Notes: generated by a model not told the origin, from the sequence alone. Counted from the first letter of the stretch, positions 50,201 to 60,361 are shown. The stretch is 64,000 bases of DNA from Cupriavidus numazuensis (GCF_905397435.1 NZ_CAJPVI010000012.1:62001-126000), one strand, 5' to 3'. A program made the numbers and translations.

Positions 50201-51148
50201 ATGCAATCGAAACGAGACCGCGAAGGCCGTGCCTTCTGGGCCTTCATGCTCGTGGGAACCATCGTGGCCGCCGTGCTGCTGGGTTCCGCGCCAGCCCGTG
50301 CTCAGGCACCTGCGGCCGATGCCGCGCCCGTGCGCGTGGGCGGCAAGAACTTCACCGAGCAACTGATCCTGTCATCGATGACGTCGCAGTACCTGCGCGC
50401 CAAGGGCCTCGGCACCGAGCTGACTTCGGGCCTGGGCAGCACGCTGATGCGCCAGGCGATGGAGAACGGCCAGCTCGACGTGGTGTGGGACTACACCGGT
50501 ACCGCGCTGATCGTCTTCAACAAGGTCGAGGAAAAGCTCGATGCGAAGGAAAGCTACGCACGCGTGAAGGCGCTGGACGGCGCGCGCGGCCTGGTCTGGC
50601 TGGAGCCGTCGCGCATCAACAATACCTATGCGCTGGCCATGCCGAAGGAGCGCGCGCAGGCAAGCGGCGTCACCACGCTGTCGGCCTATGCCGAGAAGAT
50701 GCGCAAGGCTGGAGAGGACGCGAAACATCCGTTTGCCGTCGACATGGAGTTCGCCGCGCGGCCGGACGGGCTGGAGCCGCTCAAGGCCCAGTACAAGCTG
50801 CCGTTCACGCGCCGCGATGTGATCCAGCTCGACCCGGGCCTGGTCTATACGGCGCTCAAGAACAACCAGGTCGACATGGGCCTGGTGTACACGACCGATG
50901 GCCGCGTGAAAGGCTTCGAACTCGTGCTGCTCGAAGACGACCTGCATTTCTTCCCGGACTACAGCGCGGTGCCCGTGGTGCGCAAGGCCGCGCTGGACAA
51001 ACACCCTGAACTCGCCACGCTGCTCAACGCGCTGTCGGCGCAGCTGGACAACGCTTCGATGACCGAGATGAACTACCAGGTGGATATCGGCCAGCAGCCG
51101 GTGGACAAGGTGGCCGCAGACTTCCTGCGCAGCCATGGCCTGATCTGA
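50201..51148 (+). CDS. Glycine betaine/osmoprotectant substrate-binding protein (OsmF-like)
   Basis: 315 residues. Signal peptide ending ARAQA, then VRVGGKNFTEQLILSSMTSQ, the typical OpuAC/OsmF beginning, and VVWDYTGTAL with an aromatic residue for the quaternary ammonium cage. GGAG lies before ATG 50201. Choline, betaine or a similar compound is the expected ligand. Confidence 0.9.
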   Translation: MQSKRDREGRAFWAFMLVGTIVAAVLLGSAPARAQAPAADAAPVRVGGKNFTEQLILSSMTSQYLRAKGLGTELTSGLGSTLMRQAMENGQLDVVWDYTGTALIVFNKVEEKLDAKESYARVKALDGARGLVWLEPSRINNTYALAMPKERAQASGVTTLSAYAEKMRKAGEDAKHPFAVDMEFAARPDGLEPLKAQYKLPFTRRDVIQLDPGLVYTALKNNQVDMGLVYTTDGRVKGFELVLLEDDLHFFPDYSAVPVVRKAALDKHPELATLLNALSAQLDNASMTEMNYQVDIGQQPVDKVAADFLRSHGLI

Positions 51149-51158
51149 GGAGGCACGC

Positions 51159-51809
51159 ATGGACTTGCTGACCTACCTCCAACATAGCTGGCCGACGCTG
51201 CTGAAGCTCACCGTCGAACACCTGGCACTCGTCGGCTCGGCCGTGGGCATGGCGATCGTGATCGGCGTGCCGCTGGGCATTGCGATCACGCGCTTCCGCT
51301 GGCTGGCCACGCCGCTGCTGACGCTGGCAACCATCGTGCTGACGCTGCCGTCCATCGCACTGTTCGGGCTCATGATCCCGATCTTCGCGCGCTTCGGCCA
51401 TGCGCTGGGCTACTTGCCGGCCGTGACCGCGGTGTTCCTGTATTCGCTGCTGCCGATCATGCGCAACACCTACACGGCGCTGGTCAATATCGATCCCGGC
51501 ATCCAGGAAGCCGGTCGCGGCATCGGCATGACCACGTGGCAGCGCATGCGCCGCGTGGACCTGCCGCTGGCCGTGCCCGTGATCCTGGGCGGCGTGCGTA
51601 CCGCCGTGGTGATGAACATCGGCGTGGCCACCATTGCCGCCATCATCGGCGCGGGTGGTCTTGGGGTGCTGATCCTGCAAGCGATCAGCCAGAGCAATAT
51701 GAGCAAGCTGGCCGTGGGCGCGGTCCTGGTCAGCGTGCTCGCCATCGTGGCGGATGCCTTCCTGCAATGGTTGCAGAAGGTGCTGACGCCAAAGGGAATC
51801 CGACTATGA
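51159..51809 (+). CDS. Osmoprotectant ABC importer second permease
   Basis: 216 residues, membrane-spanning, with EAGRGIGMTTWQRMRRVDLP as ATPase-contact loop and GAGGLGVLILQ near the end. It overlaps the ATPase gene by four bases (ATGA). Confidence 0.9.
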   Translation: MDLLTYLQHSWPTLLKLTVEHLALVGSAVGMAIVIGVPLGIAITRFRWLATPLLTLATIVLTLPSIALFGLMIPIFARFGHALGYLPAVTAVFLYSLLPIMRNTYTALVNIDPGIQEAGRGIGMTTWQRMRRVDLPLAVPVILGGVRTAVVMNIGVATIAAIIGAGGLGVLILQAISQSNMSKLAVGAVLVSVLAIVADAFLQWLQKVLTPKGIRL

Positions 51810-52972
51810 TCGAACTCGACCGACTCACTAAGGCCTTCCCGCAAAAAGACGGCACGGAAGTGCGGGCAGTGGATGCTGTCTCGCTGACGGTGCCGCGCGG
51901 GGAAATCTGCGTGTTCCTGGGGCCGTCCGGCTGCGGCAAGACCACCACGCTGAAGATGATCAACCGGCTGATCGAGCCGACCTCGGGCACCGTGCGCATC
52001 GATGGCGAGGACACCGTCGGCATCGACGGCGTGGCGCTGCGCCGCAAGATCGGCTACGTGATCCAGCAGATCGGCCTGTTCCCCAACATGACCATCGAAG
52101 AAAACATCATGGTGGTGCCGCGCATGCTCGGCTGGGACAAGAAGCAGTGCCGCGAACGCGCACGCGAGCTGATGTCGATGGTGCAGCTCGACCCCGACCG
52201 CATGCTGTCGCGTTATCCGCGCGAACTGTCGGGCGGCCAGCAGCAGCGCATCGGCGTTATCCGCGCACTCGCGGCGGATGCGCCTGTGCTGCTCATGGAC
52301 GAGCCTTTCGGCGCGGTCGACCCGATCAATCGTGAGAGCATCCAGAACGAATTCCTGCAGATGCAGCGCCAGCTCGGCAAGACCGTGATCATGGTCTCGC
52401 ACGATATCGACGAGGCCATCAAGCTGGCCGACAAGGTCGCGGTGTTCCGGGGCGGCAAGCTCGTGCAGTTCGATCATCCCGATGCGTTGCTCGCGCACCC
52501 GGCCGACGAGTTCGTGCAGGCGTTTGTCGGGCACGACAACACGCTCAAGCGCCTGCTGCTCGTGAACGCCGGCGATGCGGCCACCATGCCGCCGAGCTGC
52601 AATCCAGACATGGCCCTGTCCGATGCCCTTGGCGTGATGGACGATGCCGACGTGCGCCACCTGCCGGTGGTCGATGATGCTCAGCGCACGCTGGGCTATG
52701 TCACGCGGCGCGATGCCCGGGCGGGCAACGGCCGCTGCAGCGATGTGGTGCGCGCGTTCCCTGCGACTGCCGCGTCCGACGAGCACCTGCGCATCCTGCT
52801 GTCGCGCATGTACCAGCACAACACGAGCTGGCTGCCGGTGGTCGACGCCGATGGCGCCTATCTGGGCGAAGTGACGCAGGATTCGATCGCGGGCTATCTG
52901 AGTTCTGGCCGCTCGCGCGGCGGTGCGACCACCATCCAGCGACCGCAGGAGGCACTGCGCGCCGCGGCGTGA
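51806..52972 (+). CDS. Osmoprotectant ABC importer ATPase with CBS domains
   Basis: 388 residues. Walker A GPSGCGKTTT, signature LSGGQQQRIG, Walker B LLMDEPFGAVDP. The C-terminal 130 residues form a tandem CBS pair (ALGVMDDADVRHLPVV and HNTSWLPVVDADGAYLGEV), which in OpuA/OpuC-type importers senses ionic strength. ProV/OpuCA-like. Confidence 0.9.
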   Translation: MIELDRLTKAFPQKDGTEVRAVDAVSLTVPRGEICVFLGPSGCGKTTTLKMINRLIEPTSGTVRIDGEDTVGIDGVALRRKIGYVIQQIGLFPNMTIEENIMVVPRMLGWDKKQCRERARELMSMVQLDPDRMLSRYPRELSGGQQQRIGVIRALAADAPVLLMDEPFGAVDPINRESIQNEFLQMQRQLGKTVIMVSHDIDEAIKLADKVAVFRGGKLVQFDHPDALLAHPADEFVQAFVGHDNTLKRLLLVNAGDAATMPPSCNPDMALSDALGVMDDADVRHLPVVDDAQRTLGYVTRRDARAGNGRCSDVVRAFPATAASDEHLRILLSRMYQHNTSWLPVVDADGAYLGEVTQDSIAGYLSSGRSRGGATTIQRPQEALRAAA

Positions 52973-53003
52973 GCGTCCACCCGATTCGCGCTATGCTCGG
53001 GCC

Positions 53004-53372
53004 ATGGTCCGCAAAGTGCGCTATTGCCGCTCTCCACTGTGCCTGATGATCGAAACCCGCTGGCTCGTGCCACGCGGGTTTGATGGCTTTACGCCCGGGC
53101 CGCTGATCCTGCTGCGGCCCGGCGCGAGCCACGCGCTGATCGAGCATGAGAAGGTGCATGTGCGCCAGTTCTGGCGCAGCTGGGGCCTGATGGGTGTGCT
53201 CTATCTGCTGAGCCGGCGCTGGCGCCTGCGCTACGAAGTCGAGGCCTATCGCGAGCAGCTCCGGCACTGCCCACCCGACGCCGCACGGTCGATGGCACAC
53301 ATGCTGTCCACCAAATACCGATTGAACATCACGGAAGACGAGGCGTATCGCTTGCTGACCGGCAGCGAATGA
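53004..53372 (+). CDS. Small HExxH-motif protein, function unknown
   Basis: 122 residues. The motif HEKVH (H48, E49, H52) matches the zincin signature HExxH and is followed by RYEVEAYREQ with Glu residues at 78 and 80 suitable as a third ligand. A hydrophobic stretch (LMGVLYLLS) lies between. It may be a minimal metallopeptidase-like or only a metal-binding protein. ATG 53004 has no strong ribosome site. It stands between the osmoprotectant and copper loci and converges with the sensor kinase gene. Confidence 0.7.
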   Translation: MVRKVRYCRSPLCLMIETRWLVPRGFDGFTPGPLILLRPGASHALIEHEKVHVRQFWRSWGLMGVLYLLSRRWRLRYEVEAYREQLRHCPPDAARSMAHMLSTKYRLNITEDEAYRLLTGSE

Positions 53373-53376
53373 CGCG

Positions 53377-54777
53377 TCAGGCCGTCGCCGCAGCAGGCGC
53401 TGCCTGCCGGCGGAACGCGAGCGTAAAGCGCGTCTTGCCGCGCGCCGACTGCACGACGATGCTGCCGCCATGCGCGGCCATGATGGCGCGCGTGATCGAC
53501 AGTCCCAGCCCCACGCTGTCCGAATCCGGCCGCACGCGCGATTTATCGCCGCGCGAGAAGCGGTCGAAAATGACGGGCAGCAGATCCGGACGGATTTCCT
53601 GTCCGTCGTTCTCCACCGAGACCGTGATGGCATCCGGGCTGCCGCCGATCTCGATCACGATATCTCCACCTGGCGGCGTATAGCGCAGCGCGTTGGACAA
53701 CAGGTTGCTGAGCGCGCGGCGCAGCATCAGCCGGTCGCCGACGATATGCCCCTCGCCGCGCAACTGCAGGCGCACCGCCTTGTCTTCGGCCAGCGCGTCA
53801 TAGAACTCGAACAAGGCATGGACCTCGACCGCGACGTCGATCGGCTCGGCGCTGGGCAGCGTCAGGCCGTGCTCCATCTGGGCCAGGTACAGCATGTCCG
53901 ACACCATGCGTGAAAGGCGCTGCAGTTCCTCGGCATTGGATGCCAGCACGTCGCGGTACTTTTCGGCAGCGCGTGGCTGCGAGAGCACCACGTGCGTCTG
54001 CGTCATCAGGTTGGTGAGCGGGGTGCGCAGTTCGTGCGCGATGTCGGAGGAAAAATCGGACAGCCGTCCGAAGTCGCTCTGCAGGCGCTCCAGCATTGCG
54101 TTCAGCGTACCGGCCAGGTCTGCCATTTCCACCGGCACTGCGTCCACAGGCATGCGCGCGTCCAGCTTGTGCGCAGTCACGGCACGCGCACGGCTGGCCA
54201 TGGTGCGCAACGGCGCCAGCCCGCGACGCGCCACCCACCAGCCGAGCAGGCCGCTGGCCAGCGCGGCCAGCGTCACGTAGAAGGCCAGCGATCGGCGGAA
54301 TGCACGCATGAAGTGCGCGTGGATTTCCGTGTCCATGCCGACCACGATGGTCAGCGGCGTGTGTGCGTCGCCTGTCGCCTGCGCGGTGGCGCGCAGGCCT
54401 CGATACACCTTGCCGTCCTGATCCCAGACAAAACTGTCGCGCTCGGCCGGCAGTACCGAAGCAGTGCCGAGCACCGTGCGGAAATCGAAGCCGTTGCTCG
54501 CATACAGGAGCCGGCCATCGGCCGCGCTGACATGGGTGATGAATCCGGGATGATGCTCGAGTGCCACGGCCAATCGCTCGGGCACGGACGCGGCCGCGTT
54601 TTCGGCGGCAATCCGCTCGATCAGGCGCACGTTGTCCCCAAGGCTCGCGAAGTCCTCTTCCGCGAAATGCTGATCCATGGCCGTCGCGATCAGGATGCCG
54701 AGGCCCAGCAGCACGCCGGCCGACGACAGGCAGAACAGCGCAGTCAGGCGCGTGGTCAGGGAGAACCGCCGCATCAC
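53377..54777 (-). CDS. copS: Copper/heavy-metal sensor histidine kinase
   Basis: 466 residues: a membrane segment at the N-terminus, a periplasmic sensor of about 150 residues, a second membrane segment, HAMP, then [15 protein letters not shown] with phospho-acceptor H248 and an ATPase domain with N, G1 and G2 boxes ([20 protein letters not shown]). The type is CusS/CopS/IrlS. Its start overlaps the end of the response regulator gene, and it probably senses periplasmic copper for the divergent copABCD genes. Confidence 0.88.
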   Translation of the reverse strand: MMRRFSLTTRLTALFCLSSAGVLLGLGILIATAMDQHFAEEDFASLGDNVRLIERIAAENAAASVPERLAVALEHHPGFITHVSAADGRLLYASNGFDFRTVLGTASVLPAERDSFVWDQDGKVYRGLRATAQATGDAHTPLTIVVGMDTEIHAHFMRAFRRSLAFYVTLAALASGLLGWWVARRGLAPLRTMASRARAVTAHKLDARMPVDAVPVEMADLAGTLNAMLERLQSDFGRLSDFSSDIAHELRTPLTNLMTQTHVVLSQPRAAEKYRDVLASNAEELQRLSRMVSDMLYLAQMEHGLTLPSAEPIDVAVEVHALFEFYDALAEDKAVRLQLRGEGHIVGDRLMLRRALSNLLSNALRYTPPGGDIVIEIGGSPDAITVSVENDGQEIRPDLLPVIFDRFSRGDKSRVRPDSDSVGLGLSITRAIMAAHGGSIVVQSARGKTRFTLAFRRQAAPAAATA

Positions 54778-55460
54778 ACCGTGTCCTCGGGGTCTTCCAG
54801 CACGTAGCCCATGCCGCGTACCGTCTGGATCAGCTTGGTGTCGAAGTCGTCGTCGATCTTGGCGCGCAGGCGGCGGATGGCGACGTCGATCACATTGCTG
54901 TCGCTGTCGAAGTTCATGTCCCAGACCTGCGAGGCGATCAGCGAGCGCGGCAGCACCTCGCCGCGCCGGCGCACGAGCAGTTCGAGCAGCGAGAACTCCT
55001 TGCTCGTCAGCACGATGCGGCGCCCGCCGCGCGAGGCCCGTCGGCGGGGCAGGTCCAATACCAGGTCGCCGACCTGCACACGGTCCACGCTTGCCTGCGC
55101 GCTGCCCCTGCGCAGCAGCGTGCGCACGCGCGCGAGCAGTTCGGCGAACGCGAACGGTTTGACCAGATAGTCGTCTGCACCGAGCTCAAGTCCCTTGACG
55201 CGGTCCGCCACGCTGTCGCGCGCGGTCAGGAACAGCACGGGTACGCGGTTGTCGGCCGCACGCAGCGTCTGCACGATGCGCCAGCCGTCCACGTCCGGGA
55301 GCATCACGTCCAGGATGATCAGGTCGTAGGCCTCGCTCATGGCCAGGTGGTGGCCGTCCAGCCCGTTCGCTGCCAGGTCCACCACGAAGCCGGCCTCCGT
55401 CAGGCCCTGCCGCAGGTATTCGCCGGTCTTGGCCTCGTCTTCCACTACTAGCAGTTTCAT
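54774..55460 (-). CDS. copR: Copper response regulator (OmpR family)
   Basis: 228 residues. Receiver domain with acidic pocket near VVEDEAKTG, phospho-acceptor D51 in [10 protein letters not shown] and K in YLVKPFAF; C-terminal winged helix with [16 protein letters not shown]. CusR/CopR/IrlR type. ATG 55460 is the family start. Divergent from copA. Confidence 0.9.
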   Translation of the reverse strand: MKLLVVEDEAKTGEYLRQGLTEAGFVVDLAANGLDGHHLAMSEAYDLIILDVMLPDVDGWRIVQTLRAADNRVPVLFLTARDSVADRVKGLELGADDYLVKPFAFAELLARVRTLLRRGSAQASVDRVQVGDLVLDLPRRRASRGGRRIVLTSKEFSLLELLVRRRGEVLPRSLIASQVWDMNFDSDSNVIDVAIRRLRAKIDDDFDTKLIQTVRGMGYVLEDPEDTV

Positions 55461-55542
55461 CTGCGCTTTCCTTGTTGCCGCCGCGCACCGCAAGCTAGCG
55501 GCGACTGTAGCGCAGGGCAGTGAACATCAAGATGACGCCAAG

Positions 55543-55558
55543 ATTACCGGATTGTAAT
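55543..55558. promoter_or_regulatory. Candidate CopR box in the copR-copA spacer
   Basis: ATTAC, six bases, GTAAT: an exact 5-bp inverted repeat midway between the two divergent starts. CopR-type sites carry GTAAT-like half-sites, so this is the likely activator site. Confidence 0.55.
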
Positions 55559-55648
55559 TTCGGGGTCATGTGCACGTTCACCGCCATTCCGTATGCTTTG
55601 CCTGCCACGTTCCTATGCGGCGATGGACTTTTCAAGGACTGATTTTCG

Positions 55649-57445
55649 ATGCGACGCGATCCCACAACTGGCCTGCTGCTGCCCAACCTGTCGCGCCGGC
55701 GCTTCGTGCAAGGGCTTGCGGCCGGTGGCGTGCTGGCCGGTTTGCCGGTGTGGCAGGGCAGCGCACACGCGCAGCCGGCGGCGACGGCATTCGGCACGGC
55801 TCCCGTGCTGCGTGGCACGGAATTCGACCTCGTGGTCGCCGAATCGATGGTCAACTTTACGGGCAAGCCTGCCTTGGCCACGACGATCAACGGCATGTTG
55901 CCCGGCCCCACGCTGCGCTGGCGTGAAGGCGATACGGTCACCATCCGCGTGACCAACCGCCTGCGCGAGCAGACGTCGATCCACTGGCACGGCATCATCC
56001 TGCCGTACCAGATGGACGGCGTGCCCGGCATCAGCTTCGGCGGCATTGCGCCCGGCGAGACCTTCACCTACCGCTTCAAGGTCGCGCAAAGCGGCAGCTA
56101 CTGGTACCACTCGCATTCCGGCTTCCAGGAGATGATCGGGCTGTACGGCGGCATCATCATCGACCCCGCCGGGGAAGATCCGGTGCGCGCCGACCGCGAC
56201 TACACCGTGCTGTTGTCCGACTGGACCGACGAGGACCCGATGCGGGTGCTGTCGAAGCTGAAGGTCCAGAGCGACTACTACAACTACAACCAGCCCACGG
56301 CTGTCGATTTCTTCCGCGACGTGTCGAACGACGGCCTGAAGGCCGCGCTCGACAAGCGCCGCATGTGGAACCAGATGCGCATGAACCCGACCGATCTCGC
56401 GGACCTGTCGGGTGCCACGCTCACCTACCTGACCAACGGCCTCACACCGGCGGGCAACTGGACGGGCCTGTTCCGGCCCGGCGAACGCGTGCGGCTGCGC
56501 TTCATCAACGGTGCGGGCAATACCTTCTTCGACGTGCGCATCCCGGGCCTGAAGCTTCGGGTCGTGCAGGTCGACGGCATCAACATCGAACCGGTGACGG
56601 TCGATGAATTCCGCTTCGGACCCGGCGAAACGTGCGATGTCGTGGTCGAGCCGCGCGACGACGCCTACACGATCTTCTCGCAGTCGATGGATCGCACCGG
56701 CTATGCCAGGGGCACGCTGAGCGTGCGCGACGGCTTGCCGGCACCGGTGCCTGCGCTGGACAAGGCCGAGTGGCTGACGATGGGCGACATGATGGGTGAC
56801 ATGGCCGGCATGCATGGTGCAGACCATGGCGGCATGGCCATGGATCACAGCCAGCACGCGATGGACCACAGCCAGCATGCGACGCATGGCGCGGCAGCAG
56901 ACAACCCCCTCAAGGTCCCCGGCAAGGCCGTGCGCCACGCCCGCACGGAATACGGCGCAGGCACCGACATGCGCGTGGATACGCCGCGCACGAATCTCGA
57001 CGACCCCGGCATCGGCCTGCGCAACAACGGCAGGCGCGTGCTGACGCTGGCGGACATGCACTCGCTCGGCGGCCCGCCGGATCCGCGCGGGCCGGGGCGA
57101 GAGATCGAACTGCACCTCACCGGCAACATGGAGCGCTACACGTGGTCGTTCGATGGCGTCGAGTTCGGCAAGTCGACGCCCGTGCATTTCCGCCATGGCG
57201 AGCGGCTGCGCGTCATTCTCCACAACGACACGATGATGACCCACCCGATGCACATGCATGGCATGTGGAGCGACCTGGAGGCGCCTGACGGCACCTTCCA
57301 GGCACGCCGTCACACGATCCCCGTGCAGCCCGCGCAGCGCATCAGCTTCCTGGTCACGGCGGATGCCCTTGGGCGCTGGGCCTGGCATTGCCACCTGATG
57401 CTCCATATGGATGCGGGCATGTTCCGCGAAGTGGTGGTGTCGTGA
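55649..57445 (+). CDS. copA: Multicopper oxidase CopA
   Basis: Periplasmic copper-resistance oxidase of 598 residues oxidising Cu(I). Twin-arginine signal SRRRFVQGLAAGG; three cupredoxin domains; copper ligands in HWHG near the N-terminus (IHWHGI, YHSHSG) and HPMHMHG and HCHLMLHMDAGM at the end. A Met/His-rich insert (for example MGDMMGDMAGMHG, MDHSQH repeated) near residues 370-410 is typical of CopA/PcoA. It shares one base with copB. Confidence 0.95.
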   Translation: MRRDPTTGLLLPNLSRRRFVQGLAAGGVLAGLPVWQGSAHAQPAATAFGTAPVLRGTEFDLVVAESMVNFTGKPALATTINGMLPGPTLRWREGDTVTIRVTNRLREQTSIHWHGIILPYQMDGVPGISFGGIAPGETFTYRFKVAQSGSYWYHSHSGFQEMIGLYGGIIIDPAGEDPVRADRDYTVLLSDWTDEDPMRVLSKLKVQSDYYNYNQPTAVDFFRDVSNDGLKAALDKRRMWNQMRMNPTDLADLSGATLTYLTNGLTPAGNWTGLFRPGERVRLRFINGAGNTFFDVRIPGLKLRVVQVDGINIEPVTVDEFRFGPGETCDVVVEPRDDAYTIFSQSMDRTGYARGTLSVRDGLPAPVPALDKAEWLTMGDMMGDMAGMHGADHGGMAMDHSQHAMDHSQHATHGAAADNPLKVPGKAVRHARTEYGAGTDMRVDTPRTNLDDPGIGLRNNGRRVLTLADMHSLGGPPDPRGPGREIELHLTGNMERYTWSFDGVEFGKSTPVHFRHGERLRVILHNDTMMTHPMHMHGMWSDLEAPDGTFQARRHTIPVQPAQRISFLVTADALGRWAWHCHLMLHMDAGMFREVVVS

Positions 57446-58455
57446 TGAAACGATCCGCACGCACCATTGCCTTGCATCGTTCCACGGTGAAGCTGCTCGC
57501 CGCCATTGTCGCCGCGGCAGGCTTCGGATCGGCCTGGGCGCAGGATCCACATGCCGGACATCACGGCCACCCTTCGTCCGACGCTGCGGCCACTGCCCCG
57601 GCTGCAGAAGACGACGGTATGCAAGGCATGGAAGAGGGGCCGGCACCTGCAGCGGCCATGCCGCGTTCCAGTGCTGCACCGTCCATGGACCATTCCGACA
57701 TGAAGATGCAGGGCGGCAGCGCACCGGCCGATGCGCGCGACCCGCACGCGTACTCCGATGGCTATCAGCTCGGAGTCGGCCAGTATGCACTGGGTTCCGC
57801 ACGCCACCTCCACATGGCCGACGAGCATACGTTCGCCGCGGTGCTGGTCGACCGGCTGGAATGGGCACATGCAAACGGCGCTAACGCTGCGAATTGGGAA
57901 GCGCAGGCGTGGTTCGGCGGCACCTACAACCGGCTCGTCATCAAGACCGAGGGTGAAGCCGCTGGCGGCAAGGTGCACGATGCGCGTACCGAACTGCTGT
58001 GGGGCCACGCTATCGCCCCGTACTGGGACACACAACTCGGCTGGCGCAATGATGTGGGCAGCGGACGCCCGGCGCGAAACTGGCTCGCATTCGGCGTGCA
58101 AGGCCTGGTGCCCTACTGGTTCGAAGTCGATGCCACGGCCTACGTGGGCGACAGCGGCCGCACCGCGCTGCGCCTGTCGGCAGAGTACGAACTGCTGATC
58201 ACGCAGCGGCTGATCCTGCAGCCGCGCATCGAGGCCAATCTCTATGGCAGGAACGATCCCGAGACCGGCACGGGCAGCGGCCTGTCGAGCGGTGCCGTTG
58301 GCCTGCGCCTGCGCTATGAGATCAACCGGCAGTTCGCGCCGTATATCGGCGTCGAGCGATACCAGACCTTCGGCAACACGTCCGACATGGTCAGGGCAGC
58401 CGGAGGCCGCAGTGGCGAGACGCGTTTCGTGGCTGGCGTGCGGCTCTGGTTCTGA
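57445..58455 (+). CDS. copB: Outer-membrane copper resistance protein CopB
   Basis: 336 residues. Signal peptide, then a His/Met-rich stretch (DPHAGHHGH, MDHSDMKMQG) and a beta-barrel C-terminal domain ending in the aromatic residues VRLWF, as outer-membrane proteins do. Binds or exports copper at the cell surface. ATG 57445 overlaps the copA stop (TGATG). Confidence 0.92.
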   Translation: MKRSARTIALHRSTVKLLAAIVAAAGFGSAWAQDPHAGHHGHPSSDAAATAPAAEDDGMQGMEEGPAPAAAMPRSSAAPSMDHSDMKMQGGSAPADARDPHAYSDGYQLGVGQYALGSARHLHMADEHTFAAVLVDRLEWAHANGANAANWEAQAWFGGTYNRLVIKTEGEAAGGKVHDARTELLWGHAIAPYWDTQLGWRNDVGSGRPARNWLAFGVQGLVPYWFEVDATAYVGDSGRTALRLSAEYELLITQRLILQPRIEANLYGRNDPETGTGSGLSSGAVGLRLRYEINRQFAPYIGVERYQTFGNTSDMVRAAGGRSGETRFVAGVRLWF

Positions 58456-58499
58456 ACCATGCGAATGCAGTCCATCCAATCCTCCATCCAGGTACCCCT

Positions 58500-58886
58500 A
58501 TGACCCCCATTCGTACCACTGCAGTTGCGCTGCTCGCCGCGGCGGCGCTGCTCGCTGCCGGGCAGGCTCTCGCCCATCCGCAATTGCTTGCCTCCACGCC
58601 TGCAGAGAACGCCGAGATCGCGGCGCCGGCGCGCATCGAATTGCAGTTCTCGGAGACGCTGGTAGCGCGTGTCTCGGGGGCGAAGCTCGTCATGACGGGG
58701 ATGCCTGGCATGGCCGACCATGCGCCGATGAACGTGACGACGCGGGTATCAGCCGGCGACGACCCGAAGACGATGGTGATCACGCCGGCCAGTCCGCTTG
58801 TGCCGGGCACCTATCGCGTGGACTGGCGCGCGGTATCGGCCGATACGCATCCGATCACCGGCAAGCTCTCCTTCACCGTCAAGTGA
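58500..58886 (+). CDS. copC: Periplasmic copper-binding protein CopC
   Basis: 128 residues. Signal peptide ends at QALA, so the mature protein starts with His, the Cu(II) ligand of CopC. DTHPITG supplies the second His/Asp set, and a Met-rich loop (MTGMPGMADHAPM) could hold Cu(I). Feeds copper to CopD or CopA. Confidence 0.93.
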   Translation: MTPIRTTAVALLAAAALLAAGQALAHPQLLASTPAENAEIAAPARIELQFSETLVARVSGAKLVMTGMPGMADHAPMNVTTRVSAGDDPKTMVITPASPLVPGTYRVDWRAVSADTHPITGKLSFTVK

Positions 58887-58890
58887 TCGC

Positions 58891-59802
58891 ATGGAGGCCG
58901 ACTGGGCAACCATCGCCGTGCGCTTTGCGCTGTATGTGGACCTGATGCTGTTGTTCGGTGTTCCGCTTGCCGCGAAGTTGTGGTTGCGCGTCGAGGGGCG
59001 TCCTGGCTGGCATGGCGGTCGCGTTGCCGCATGGGCGGCGGGGGCGGGCATTGTGCTGTCCTTCGCCAGTCTGGTGCTCGCGGTGAAAACGATGACCGGT
59101 GTGGCGTCATACGGGGAGATCGACAGCGATACTGTCTGGATGATCGCGGCCGAGACCGACTTCGGCGTTGCGTGGCAAGTGAGGGTGTTCGCACTGCTGG
59201 CGTGCCTGCTTGCCACCTTGGCCCCGTGCCTTCGGCGGGTCAGGGTCATTCAGTTGCCGGCTGCCGCGATCGCGCTGTCCACGCTGGCGTGGGGTGGACA
59301 TGGCGTGATGGACGAAGGCATCCGGCACACCGTCCATTTGAGCGCCGATATCATCCATCTGCTGGCGGCGGGCGCGTGGGTCGGTGCGCTGGTCGCCTTC
59401 GTACGGATGTCATCGCCGGGCTGTACGGCGACGGACGACAGCGTTGCCGAACTGAGCCGGGCCGCGAACGGCTTTGCGCACATCGGTACCGGCATCGTGT
59501 TTGCGCTGGTGCTGACGGGGACTGTCAACTACGTCATGATCGCCGGCCCGACCTTGTCCGGCCTGCTGACCACGCGCTACGGCACGTTGCTGCTGGCCAA
59601 GCTCGCGCTGTTCGGTGTCATGCTGGCGCTGGCAGCCGTCAATCGCTACCGCCTGGGCCCGCGGCTCGCGCACGCCGTACGCACTGGCGATAACAGGACC
59701 GCCCTGGCTGCATTGCGCCGAAGCCTGCGGTTCGAGTCTGGTTGTGCCATGCTTGTGCTGTTACTCGTGGCATGGCTCGGCACGCTGTCCCCCGTGCCCT
59801 GA
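58891..59802 (+). CDS. copD: Copper resistance membrane protein CopD
   Basis: 303 residues with about eight membrane helices of the CopD family; conserved His residues in GGHGVMDEG and HLSADIIHLLAAGAWVGAL. It takes up or passes copper from CopC across the inner membrane. It begins four bases after copC. Confidence 0.9.
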   Translation: MEADWATIAVRFALYVDLMLLFGVPLAAKLWLRVEGRPGWHGGRVAAWAAGAGIVLSFASLVLAVKTMTGVASYGEIDSDTVWMIAAETDFGVAWQVRVFALLACLLATLAPCLRRVRVIQLPAAAIALSTLAWGGHGVMDEGIRHTVHLSADIIHLLAAGAWVGALVAFVRMSSPGCTATDDSVAELSRAANGFAHIGTGIVFALVLTGTVNYVMIAGPTLSGLLTTRYGTLLLAKLALFGVMLALAAVNRYRLGPRLAHAVRTGDNRTALAALRRSLRFESGCAMLVLLLVAWLGTLSPVP

Positions 59803-59843
59803 TCTAGCTGCCGATTTTCTGAACCCGCTATCCATTTCGATCC

Positions 59844-60326
59844 ATGACCACTGAACCTGTTGGTGCCGATTCCCGACGCAGAACCATTCTCGCTGCCCTG
59901 GCGCTGTTGCCCGCCGCCGCGTGGGCCGCTTCGCCCCAGTCGGCAACTGCCGTCAAAGTCTGGAAGAGTCCGACGTGCGGCTGCTGCAAGGACTGGGTCG
60001 CGCATTTGCAGTCGAACGGTTTCGAGGTCACGACGTACGAAGTGGACGACCTCCCCGCTGCACGCAGCAAGGCGGGCATGCCCAACCGCTACGGCTCATG
60101 CCATACGGCGGTGGTCGAAGGCTATGCGCTGGAGGGCCACGTGCCGGCGCGCGAGATCCGTCGCCTGTTGCGCGAACGCCCGACGGCTGTCGGGCTGGCT
60201 GTGCCCGGCATGCCCTTGGGGTCGCCGGGCATGGACGGCCCGGAGTATGGCGGGCGCAGGACGCCGTATGACGTGCTGCTGGTGATGCGGGACGGGAAGG
60301 CCAAGGTGTTCCAGGCCTATCCCTGA
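59844..60326 (+). CDS. DUF411 periplasmic protein linked to copper resistance
   Basis: 160 residues. Signal segment LAALALLPAAAWAASP, then the DUF411 metal motif SPTCGCCKDW (two Cys pairs close together) and SCHTAVVEGYALEGHVPA. DUF411 proteins are common in copper and metal loci; a Cu(I)-binding role is likely. It is 41 bases after copD and appears to end the operon. Confidence 0.9.
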   Translation: MTTEPVGADSRRRTILAALALLPAAAWAASPQSATAVKVWKSPTCGCCKDWVAHLQSNGFEVTTYEVDDLPAARSKAGMPNRYGSCHTAVVEGYALEGHVPAREIRRLLRERPTAVGLAVPGMPLGSPGMDGPEYGGRRTPYDVLLVMRDGKAKVFQAYP

Positions 60327-60361
60327 ACGCAAATGAAAGGCGGTGAATGCCCTTGCGGCGT

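Noticed and set aside
55613..57874. Long minus-strand open frame (753 codons) opposite copA
   Set aside because: Antisense shadow of copA; no start context and a low-complexity composition.
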